Assembly (NCBI GenBank): GCA_014529385.2 | Contig: CM043947.1 | Location: forward strand, 117,292,087 to 117,356,086 | Origin: Adiantum capillus-veneris | Lineage: Eukaryota > Streptophyta > Polypodiopsida > Polypodiales > Pteridaceae | Length of the DNA: 64,000 bases | Direction: 5' to 3' | Shown: piece after piece, positions 56,043 through 64,000 of the stretch | How positions within the stretch are numbered: position 1 is the first letter of the stretch | How the letters are laid out: each line of letters opens with the position of its first letter | Made by a program: the position numbers and the translations under genes | Notes under the pieces: model-generated | Database searches by the model: none | What the model was told of the DNA's origin: nothing | What the model saw: only the letters and a program-made list of their open reading frames with translations

Positions 56043-57529
56043 CTAATTCCGCTCCAATATATCATGCGGTACGGAAGCCTTGGCTCTAATCAACCGAGAG
56101 ATCATAGATACCAGGGGCTTCTCCATACGCCTCCAACCATCCTGGCCTATAGAAGGTCCCCAAACCTGCACCCCATATAACATAGTAGAAGCAACCAAAG
56201 TATCAAAGAGCCATAACTTTGTCCTAGGTTCCTGGAAGTGAACCTGCGAACACATCCTCTCCATTCCTCCCAGAGCCGCACCAGCTCTAGTTAGTCTAGT
56301 CTCTGTTGCTCTTCTCAAAGAAAATCTCGGCCCAGTAAAGACTACCCCCAGGTAAGTGTATGCATCTGTATACTCCACAATCTCCTGACCATATTTGAAA
56401 GTAGGTACTGATCTCCTAATCCATTGCGGTGTGGTGTTAAACACCATAACCTTGGTTTTACCTAGGTTTACACACAGTCCACTATCCTCTGCAAAACTGC
56501 GTAGTGCATCCAAATGTCGTTGCATATCTTCTGGTGAGTGAGATATCAGCACAATATCATCAGCATATAGCAACAATGGGATCCACGTCTCTGCCAGCTG
56601 GGCACCCCTGTCACTCTCTCTGTCAATGAACTCAGACACATCATCAAGATACATACCAAATAGAGTAGGAGACAATGGGCAGCCCTGTTTCACTCCAATA
56701 GTAGAGTGAACTAAATCAGATACCCCTTCCGGAGGGCGTACATGTCCTACCACTGATCTGTACAAAGCCATAATCCCCCAAATCACCTCTATGGGCACCC
56801 CCATCTCCTGCAATTTGCGCATCAATCGAGCTCTTGGTACCATGTCAAATGCTTTGCGAAAATCCACAAAGCTACAATAGATCCGTCTCCCATGTGATCT
56901 GCCCTCCTCAATGATGGCCCTGAGTGTCAGAATATGATCAAGAGTGGAGAAACCCCTCTTGAAGCCGGCCTGACCCTTTGCTCGTACACCCTCGCCCGCT
57001 GCCCAATTATCAAGTGGTTCTCTAGAATAGATGCATACAACCGTGCCAATGTGTCTCCAACCATAATAGTGCGGTAGCTCCCAGGCTCTGTAGGGTCCCC
57101 AGCCTTGAAGATGGGCACAATATTAGACAACCTCGAAGTCTCAAGTAATCCCTCACACATGGCACGATTGAAAAACACTGCGAGAACCTCCATCAACATA
57201 TCCATGGCATGTATAAAGTGCTCCGCTACTAGACCGTCACGATCATAAGCCTTCCCGGTCCTCATCCTGTCGATGGCCCTTTGTACCATCTCAGGTGTAA
57301 AGAAAGTGCTCGTAGCTGGGCAAGGCTTGGTAGGGTCTTGAAGGGGTTCCTGTCCAGGAACCGTATATAATGATGTCGCATATTGGCCCCACACATCAGG
57401 TGAAGTAATCACTGGGGGAGGGGAGTGCTCATGGAAGAGTCGCCATGCCTCTCTTGAGTCCCTACTCAAGAACATATGATATAAGTCTCGTTCCATCTGA
57501 GCTAGGTAAGCTGGCTTCTTCCGTCGCAC
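56043..57529 (-). pseudogene. LINE C ORF2 reverse transcriptase
   Basis: The upstream frame 56927-57529 has AIDRMRTGKAYDRDGLVAEH, then FIHAMDMLMEVLAVFFNRAM and PGSYRTIMVGDTLARLYASI (fingers). After a frameshift near 56900, frame 56043-56867 has MDFRKAFDMVPRARLMRKLQ, GVKQGCPLSPTLFGMYLDDV, LLYADDIVLISHSPEDMQRH with an intact YADD, LCVNLGKTKVMVFNTTPQWI, YTYLGVVFTGPRFSLRRATE and LIRAKASVPHDIL. The palm is nearly intact. GVKQGCPLSP with YADD is unlike seed-plant L1 (RQGDPLSP, FADD) and closer to Jockey/CR1-like or algal LINEs; this is judged by pattern only. Confidence 0.9.
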
Positions 57530-57595
57530 AAGGCGTCGGAAAGCAATCCGAGACTGTCTGTAAGTGATGACTCCTAACAGAACATCCCTCTGAAG

Positions 57596-58690
57596 CTAGG
57601 CTCTCATCTCTCTGCATTCGTCATCATACCAACTATTTCGGGGCATGCTCCCATAATGTCGTCTCTTGCCCGACTGAGTGTGTGGGTATGCCACTGATGC
57701 AGCCCCATGTAGTGTCTCAGTCAGTAGAGTGGTGCACTCCTCCACAGAGAGGCCTGTATCATTTGTACAGGCTGTGCCTTCCAATAGACGGTCCCAAATC
57801 TCCTCTGTATAAACGAAATTAGTCTCTGGAGTAAATGTATAGAAGGTGTGTGACTTGCCTCCTGATGTCTGGGTTGTACTATATTGAAATTTGACGGACA
57901 GTGTCAAGAGAGCATGATCTACTGCTATGCCCACTGGCCTGGCTCCCACTGTGAGATCCTGAATGTAGGGGATAAAGCTCAGTTGTGTCATAACATAATC
58001 TACTGTACTGGCCCCATGTCTGTGTGGAAAGCATGTGAAACCGGTTGCTCCAAGAAATCGCTGTAAGCCAATAAGTATAGCTAATCCATGTGTAGTCGTC
58101 ATTTCCATGAGGTATCTCCCATATTCTGTCTGCTCTCTATCATCTGAGCATCTGTCAAGTCCCAACTCACCCACATCCAGCTCTCTAAGCATCTCATCTG
58201 AAGTGTCGTAGAAGATTGTCTGCGAGTTGCCCGTTCGGGCATTGTAGTCCCCTAGGAGAATGATATCACCATCCCTAGAAAACTCCCATATGTCATCATC
58301 TAGTATAGACAAAGGCGACTGTCCTTTGGATGCAGCATACACTAATGTACTGGGAGGAAAGTAACATATGGAAATATATAGGAATCGACCTGTGTCAGCT
58401 CTCAGTCTTACCCACATATATCTAGCATGATCATCGCTTCGTACAATATGCAGTAATGGTTGTAGTTCCTCTTTGAATAGCACTGCTACTCCTCCTTAAC
58501 CTCTACTCCCATGCTCAGATCTCGCATTTGTCTTGTGAGTTGTCTCCCATCTGTATCCCACCACATGTGGCATCACCTGTCCAGGGGCCTGATGAGTCTC
58601 TGAGAAGAATACAATATCCTTGTCTTTGAAACTGTCCTCAAATGCACCCACGTCCAACCTCATAGACCCATTACAATTCCAGGTAGCCAT
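57596..58690 (-). pseudogene. LINE C ORF2 APE endonuclease
   Basis: Starts ATG 58690 (MATWNCNGSMRLDVGAFEDS), with one in-frame TAA near 58495, then frame 57596-58483. Landmarks: SETHQAPGQVMPHVVGYRWE (the metal-binding Glu in SETH), ARYMWVRLRADTGRFLYISI, DIILLGDYNARTGNSQ (D/N catalytic pair), HRHGASTVDYVMTQLSFI, PVGIAVDHALLTL (the final H). All APE positions appear present. The frame ends in a TAG near 57596 and RT follows in the same phase. Confidence 0.88.
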
Positions 58691-59640
58691 CTTCAGCGTG
58701 GTCCCATATGTCTCGCACCGTCATGCAGTGCGCCGCTCTAAAACCACCACCTATCCATCTCTATAGAAGGCCATCTTTCCCTTCTCCCTTGCCGTTGTAA
58801 TCTCTGGCATTACCTCTCTCATATGTGCGAGCTATGAGAGAGTCAGGTCATCACCAAGGAAAATACCTACCTTTTTGAGAGTAGGCCTCTTCCTCAAGAA
58901 TTCCTTCTTCTCTTCCAACGAGGGGAAGCGTAGTATGAGAGCTCTCCCTTTTGAAGACTCTCCCATGCCATCACTTTTCTTACCTACCCTCCATGCTTTT
59001 GTGTGCAGAGGCTTCTCCATCCCCATCATGGATATAAGGCTTGTGACCTCTTTCTCCACATTGTTTATGTCCTTGAGACCAATCACTCTCACATGCAATG
59101 CTCGCATCCGCCTTCTTTGTTCCTCTTCGAAGGTCATGTTGATAAGCGTCGGTGTACAAGGAGTTTCTTGGCCTTTCCCTTTCTTGGCGACCTCAATCCA
59201 TTTTTCGGCCTCGTCCGTCTTTTTCTGTGTCCTTGTTATCATCTCCGCCCATGAAGATGTCTTTGCCACACTCAGTTTTTCTTCCTCTGTGATCATCCTT
59301 ACCTGTTCCTTGATTTCCTTGATTTCATCTATTACCGAGGGCTGAAATTCGCCTTCCTCTAGTCCACATCTTACTCTATCAGCGAGCTCCTGTTTGAGGG
59401 CTGAGAGTTCTTCTTTGAGTGTCTGTATGTCTTTGTTAAGGCTCTCTTTCTCCTTCTTCCATTGTCCCCCTTCATTGAAGACCATCTGAAGGAGGTTGGC
59501 CTTCTCCTTTCACCATCCTTCCATCTCTGTTTTCCACTCCTTCATTTCCCTCTCCATCTGCGCCATCCGCTTGTTCGTGAGCATGAAGGTTGCCTTTGCT
59601 CGCGACTTGCAAACAGGTGAGACATTGACAGCATCCGTGT
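58670..59640 (-). pseudogene. LINE C ORF1 (coiled coil plus RRM-like domain)
   Basis: Frame 58832-59485 begins inside a coiled coil (SLNKDIQTLKEELSALKQEL), then GLEEGEFQPSVIDEIKEIKE, SSWAEMITRTQKKTDEAEKW and an RRM-like unit (RMRALHVRVIGLKDINNVEK; RALILRFPSLEEKKEFLRKR; GIFLGDDLTLS). The N-terminus (CKSRAKATFMLTNKRMAQME) lies upstream beyond a TGA at about 59510. Near 58690, ORF1 ends as DGYLEL-stop while ORF2 starts with ATG in another phase, an overlap of about 20 nt. That is consistent with coupled translation, which is inferred. Confidence 0.8.
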
Positions 59641-59742
59641 CTTGTGCAGGGTCTTGTGCAGAAGAGATTGCTTCCATGCTTTGTCATTCAAGAGATGTAT
59701 CGGGTTCACTTACCATTTCGCACACAGAATTTTGCACTGAAA

Positions 59743-59987
59743 CCTACGCGTATGATGTCGCATATGATATCCAACTGAGCTACGCGTATGATGTCTTCCC
59801 AGCTACATGTAGGATGCCTGACCTACGCATAGAATGACGACCTATGCGTATGGTGTCTGTTGACCTACGCATATGATGACCCTCCTACGCGTATGGAGTA
59901 AAAGCGCCTACCTGTGTGAATGTTGTTTCCACCTACGCGTATGATGATGCTGCCCGTGCGCTCTTGCCGACGTCTACGCGTATGATG
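59743..59987. promoter_or_regulatory. Cluster of ctacgcgtatgatg motifs
   Basis: Exact or near copies start at 59744, 59780, 59823, 59842, 59865, 59884, 59933 and 59974, with weaker ones at 59803 and 59908. Steps are mostly 19-25 bp, with 41 bp at the end. The core acgcgt is palindromic. The cluster lies just upstream of LINE C ORF1, where LINE internal promoters reside. Function is not known. Confidence 0.65.
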
Positions 59988-60572
59988 TCTCCGTCGGCAT
60001 TGTTTTCGCTTGCGTAACTAACCACCAGCTATTGCTGTCCAGCTTTTATGCAGTAAAAATCTCAGATGATAAGAGGGCCTTGCGCCAGATGCCTTAACTC
60101 CCAGCACTGTCCAAAGCTGTCCTGCTCATATCACGCAGCCCCTGGCTGCTTGAGAATGCCTGCAAGTGAAGGCTACCCCGAAGGGCGCAAAGCATGTACC
60201 CTGCTGAATGTAGATGATGCAGTCCCCAGCGGGTCTGCCCTAGCTTCAACCCCTGTAGGAAAAGAGCGTCTACGCAACCCCCTGCTGGAGATAACCCGTG
60301 CAATCAACAAGCCCGCTCAGGGCGCAGAATGTACCTGCTCGCAGCCCCCTTCTGAGGTACTGCCCCGCTGCAAGAGCTCAAAACATAGCCATCTGTGATA
60401 TCCCAAGCACAGCCCTACTGTGGCTGCTCCGACCTGCAATAGTGTGATGAAAACAACCCTTCCAGGGCGTGACCTGTGGTATCCGAAAGCAGCCCCCGCT
60501 AGATGGGAGGCTTGCTGTATGCACCCAAAACCTGGGATGTAGGGGCGCAACCTTCTACCCCGCGACCTGCTC
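59988..60572. other. GC-rich stretch upstream of LINE C
   Basis: Open frames on both strands (60066-60398 plus, 60094-60303 minus) without any domain. Recurrent short text such as ctgctcgcagcccc and gcagcccc(c/t) suggests a decayed low-complexity repeat. Possibly more LINE 5' UTR. Confidence 0.35.
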
Positions 60573-60574
60573 CT

Positions 60575-60623
<49 letters not shown>

Positions 60624-60733
60624 GAAATGTACTCTGCGTATCCGTGTCGTACGCTAGGGTTTGCTGCTGTCTGTAGGGGCCCTTCAGCCTCACGCTCAAC
60701 AGCCCGCCAGAGAGAGAAGATCCACGCGGTAGA

Positions 60734-60776
<43 letters not shown>
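60573..60776. repeat. Two (GA)n tracts around a 116-bp spacer
   Basis: ga repeats at 60573-60622 and 60739-60776. Both are followed on the right by text reminiscent of LINE tails (gacgaaatgtac...; atgcgtcaaaataaaacg...). Confidence 0.88.
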
Positions 60777-60780
<4 letters not shown>

Positions 60781-61240
60781 GTCAAAATAAAACGATATGT
60801 CTGTTTACATCTACCGAAGACCTAAAAGACATGTGAGACACCATCGTCATATGATTTAAATGTCAAATAAGAAAAGTACACACACAGGTGAACTAGTAGA
60901 GTCAGTTCGTAACATATCTCCTGCGAAGGCTGCCACTGTAAATACCATCATAGAAACTCTCTCACGTGCCCTTGGAACATAGCATCAATCTTCTCTGTAA
61001 ACAACCTCGTAGAACCTTTGTATGGCTCTCAATACTGGTCTGCATTCAACCCAGACAACGTGATCTACCAAGTGGGACAAGGGTGTCGAGATCTTCTAAT
61101 CTGTGTAGTTCTATCCAGAAGAGTCCCCCTAATCTTAAGAGTGATAAGACTCATGGAATTCTGTTGAGGGGTGCTACTCTAGAAGAAATCTCACCTGTCT
61201 TGTAAGAAGTCCTTTGCTACAGCATGTCAAACTCAATGAT
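60777..61240 (-). repeat. Diverged LINE 3' end
   Basis: After the (ga)n tract, aagacctaaaagacatgtgagac resembles aaaggccaaaatgacctatgagac of the other LINE tails. Further right, minus-strand text RGTLLDRTTQIRRSRH near 61090-61140 recalls the LINE C C-terminal RTTGILIDRALELGRSRRPR. A sister subfamily; the match is modest. Confidence 0.45.
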
Positions 61241-61258
61241 AAAGGATGTCTCTGTATG

Positions 61259-61760
61259 TGTAACTGTAGCAAGAAAAACGCAAGGCATCTTTGATTAAAA
61301 TAGTCCATCTGTTACAAACTTGGACACCCCAAGTCGAAAATCTAGCACAACACATGAGAGAATCACTGAAAATACTTATCAGGGGCCCTTTCGGTATTTA
61401 TTTTTATATTCATGTTGAGCAAAGTTACAACACCCGCGGGAACTCTGCTCTTAGTCTCTGCGTCCAAATGCTCTGCAAAGTGAGGTCCCAAGGGTCTATT
61501 TATTCTTAAAAGGGATGCCCAAAAGCAATAATTTCAAAAGCAGTCAAATCCCAACAGCATCTAGCCTAAAAACTATCAAAAAGCAGCCAGTGCAATTGGC
61601 GGAAATTCGTACAACAGCCACGTCAGCATGTCAGCGCTTTTTGCGGAAAATCCGTACGACAGCCATGTTAGCAATTAGCGCAATTTGCGAGACCTCCGTA
61701 CAGCCTTCCAGGTCATATGTTGTGCCTCGGGTTGTCATGTCACGTCATCAGTTTGTGACA
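61259..61760 (-). repeat. Probable 3' LTR of a minus-strand LTR element
   Basis: Right end gtttgtgaca at 61760 abuts a purine tract (61761-61772), so on the minus strand the LTR starts TGTCACAAAC. The left boundary (tgtaactgtag at 61259) is inferred from the TG terminus only. It contains (t)nagcgc/gcggaaa-type short repeats near 61600-61690. No second LTR was identified. Confidence 0.5.
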
Positions 61761-61772
61761 TACCCCCCTCTT
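61761..61772 (-). other. Polypurine tract
   Basis: aagaggggggta on the minus strand, immediately before TGTCACAAAC. Confidence 0.65.
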
Positions 61773-62580
61773 GAAAGAATTGTAATCGCCTTACGCCTCC
61801 AAAATCAAACATAAGCCATAAACCAGTTCAGTAGACACTGACTCTAAGTATTGACGCACTAGACCACACAAATACAACACTTCTGCAAAGACGAGAGTCA
61901 CATAACATTCAGATTATATCACATAGAATCCATTCAGATCTAGGAGCATGATTCCTGGCAACGTATTTAGCAATCGCATCTAGATCCACATCGGACCTCA
62001 CTGATGTCGGATTAACTAATCCTTATTGCGATCATGTACATAGATTTCTCAAGACCGAAATGCTCCAATCATTTCCTCAATCATTCCATCTCCACTCAAA
62101 CACAATCATGTGCGAGTAATCATTTATGGGAATTCCAATCCATCAATCAGACACTGAGTTCATATTGGACAAAGTGTTTGAATCATTCAATTCTAGTCAT
62201 CTTTTCATTGTGTGGCCATCTCATCCCTCGGGAACTCTTGATGCGCTCACGACAGTTCCATTCAATCAATCATCATGATCAAAATTCATAATTCTTATTG
62301 TTATCAGGTTCATTTTGAAGCTATCATTGCTTCGAATTCATCATCATCTCATTCTTGATTTTCACTGTTATCTATTCACAAAGAGAGAGATCTTCCATAA
62401 AACATTAGTTTCACTTGTAAATCAAAGTCATCTTCAAAATTATTCATCCATAAATTCACAAAGCAAAATATTGCCAGTTCATTCGTAATTGTTTATCTAG
62501 TATTTGTTCTGGAGCGAGTATCACCTCGCCCAGTTCTATTGTTAATCTGTCAGCCATTCTCACTCTTGTGCCTTTTTGAG
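61773..62580 (-). other. Interior of minus-strand LTR element, no domain
   Basis: No RT, integrase or protease motif is seen between the purine tract and the zinc knuckle. The short distance from gag to PPT indicates that pol is missing. AT-rich, with many stops. Confidence 0.4.
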
Positions 62581-62622
62581 GCACCGTGCAGATATATGTC
62601 CTTGTTCGACACATTCAAAACA
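62581..62622 (-). pseudogene. gag CCHC zinc knuckle
   Basis: Minus-strand CFECVEQGHISARC is an exact C-x2-C-x4-H-x4-C knuckle, with basic flanks (RPRLTEEQKDDYVKTGK before, LKK after). The knuckle binds packaged RNA in retroelement nucleocapsid. Stops lie nearby on both sides, so only this fragment is readable. Confidence 0.75.
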
Positions 62623-63196
62623 CTTTCCCGTTTTGACGTAATCGTCTTTCTGCTCTTCTGTCAGTCGAGGTCGCGTATCTTTCTATCGTCTGCTTCTGTT
62701 ACGACTTGTTGAAGGTTCATCTGATGGATAAGTCAAGTTACCGAATGAAACCGGCCTGTTCAATCCAAAAAGGGCGGTAGACTTTAAACTTAAACCTTAT
62801 TTGCTTTCACCCATTATTAGTCGTCTATTCTACCTGTACTTTCAAGAGAAAACAAAGGGGGGAGGGATACAGGCTGCTAGATTGCACCTGTATCAGTAGA
62901 CCGACACCAGATTGGCCCCTAACTTAGGCGCCCCTTTCGGTATTTCTTTATTGTTCAAAAGAGGAAATAAACGTTGTGGATCCCTACAAGGTGCCCCGCA
63001 CAAACTTGGCTGAATTTCCACTGTTCCGGCCCGATTTCGGCAACATAACTGTACTAGGACCCCACACAGTCAGTATTCCCACGCATTGACTGACTTTCCC
63101 GACGCATACGGGCACTTTGCAAAACCTGGCGAGAATTTGCAGCACACTGAATTCTCTGTTTTCAGCTACAGTGTCACTTTCACAAGACACATTTAT
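62623..63196. other. Unassigned stretch
   Basis: Should include the rest of gag and the 5' side of the minus-strand element. The frame at 62984-63253 (minus) has no domain. No second LTR recognised. Confidence 0.35.
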
Positions 63197-63923
63197 TACA
63201 GTTGGTCTAGGATGGTTCACATTGGACGGACTCTCTGGGCTGGGCAGTGACACGTGGCAGCAGAGATACGGACTGATCTAGTGGACATCGTGGCCAGGTC
63301 ACCACATGGCTGACATTTATGAGCCGTTGGTGGCTCTTTATGGTGGTACATATGAGTAGTAGCGGTTGGTCATCGGGATTATCTTCTTCACCTTTGGTCC
63401 AGCATCGTCCTCTAGAGAGTGAGTCTATACACAGAGCAAGTCTTCACCATCCTTGCAGATCAGAGCCTCGACACCCCCATTGTACCTGTGAGTCCTGGGC
63501 TGGAGCAGAGTGTGCTGCAATGCCAAAGTCTGTATCAGTCTTTGAGATAGTCGAGTCATATGTTCTGGTCTGCCAGTAGTAGCGGTTGGTCATCGGGATT
63601 ATCTTCTTCACCTTTGGTCTAGCATCGTCCTCTAGAGAGTGAGTCTATACACAGAGCAAGTCTTCACCATCCCTTCACATCAGAGCCTCGACACCCCCAT
63701 TGTACCTGTGAGTCCTGGGCTGGAGCTGAGTGTGCTGCCATGCGAGAGTCTGTATCAGTCTTCGAGATAGTCGAGTCATATGTTCTGGTCTGCTGTTGTG
63801 TCTTTGTGAGCTCTGTTGACGTCTATTGTTTCCTTTCTGTTCAGTCTATTTGAGTGAGATTGTCCCGCACATTGCACTGAGGACCACCCACTGTAGAGAG
63901 CACGACACATAATCCGCGCTACA
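63197..63923 (+). repeat. 5' LTR of an element leaving the window
   Basis: Homologous to 37319-37835. Ends cgctaca at 63923, with a primer-site-like tggcgaccacgatggga 13 bases downstream, so the element reads plus and its interior lies beyond 64000. Contains a ~220-bp tandem duplication. Confidence 0.75.
63354..63793. repeat. ~220-bp tandem duplication within the LTR
   Basis: agtagtagcggttggtcatc through ttctggtctgc occurs at 63354-63574 and again at 63575-63793, nearly identical. The LTR copy at 37319 has only one unit. Confidence 0.92.
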
Positions 63924-63936
63924 GGTGCTCTCATTT

Positions 63937-63953
63937 TGGCGACCACGATGGGA
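63937..63953 (+). other. Possible primer-binding site
   Basis: tggcgaccacgatggga, 13 bases after the LTR end. TGGCGAC-type sites occur in plant gypsy lineages that use tRNAs other than initiator Met; the exact tRNA cannot be assigned here. Confidence 0.5.
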
Positions 63954-64000
63954 TCTCAACAGAAATCTCACTCTGTGAGATGCAAATCTTGAAGCTAGTT

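Larger units (their letters stand above)
54876..59987 (-). mobile_element. LINE C, most complete copy
   Basis: Minus-strand LINE with a 3' UTR (54876-55074), ORF2 (55075-58690), ORF1 (about 58670-59640) and probably a 5' UTR holding the repeated motif at 59743-59987. ORF2 carries three in-frame stops (near 58495, 57594 and 55797) and two frameshifts (near 56900 and in a G run at 56033). It is the reference for reading LINE A and B. Confidence 0.9.

Noticed and set aside
61383-62955. ccctttcggtattt at about 61385 and 62934 as evidence of paired LTRs.
   Set aside because: Only 14 bases match, a length expected by chance several times in 64 kb, and flanks do not align.

Overview
The window is about 64 kb of nuclear plant DNA made almost entirely of nested, decayed retrotransposons, with one clear fragment of a host gene. 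Plant origin is supported by Ty1/copia and Ty3/gypsy elements (one with a chromodomain), initiator-Met-tRNA primer sites of plant type (gctctgatacca on the + strand, meaning minus-strand elements), and a spliced last exon of a plant-like EXS-domain protein. The LINE reverse transcriptase has GVKQGCPLSP and LLYADD rather than the RQGDPLSP and FADD usual in seed-plant L1 elements. I lean towards a non-seed land plant or a streptophyte relative, but the sequence does not fix the species.

1-14.8 kb: a head-to-tail tandem array of a ~3.7-kb gag-bearing unit (copies A and B, partial copy C). Copy B is split at 6820-13459 by a 6.6-kb minus-strand LTR element that has 1.4-kb LTRs with a 33-bp minisatellite, a PPT, a PBS, a gag relic and no recognisable pol. 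14.8-16.7 kb: a plus-strand gypsy RT/RNase H/integrase relic. 16.7-25 kb: mostly unassigned AT-rich DNA, a (CT)n tract, and an array of about ten ~70-nt hairpins (20.0-21.5 kb) ending in a ~300-bp fold-back. 25.1-30.2 kb: two converging copia relics, plus then minus. 31.4-37.3 kb: a minus-strand gypsy element with paired LTRs and an internal deletion, then plus-strand gypsy pieces including a chromodomain. 37.3-42.2 kb: a gypsy-type LTR fused to a small minus-strand copia element with 216-bp LTRs.

43.9-44.8 kb: 3' UTR and last exon of an EXS (ERD1/XPR1/SYG1) family gene on the minus strand. To its right, presumably inside the preceding intron, lie same-orientation LINEs: LINE A (split by a 1506-bp solo LTR with a perfect CACTT duplication), LINE B, LINE C (the most complete, with ORF1 and ORF2) and several 3'-end stubs next to (GA)n tracts. 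LINE C is preceded by a cluster of ctacgcgtatgatg motifs. 60.8-64 kb: a diverged LINE tail, a minus-strand LTR element with a gag zinc knuckle, and the 5' LTR and primer site of a plus-strand element running off the window.

No element appears able to move by itself: every pol-derived frame carries stops, frameshifts or deletions. No upstream EXS exon was recognised in the window.
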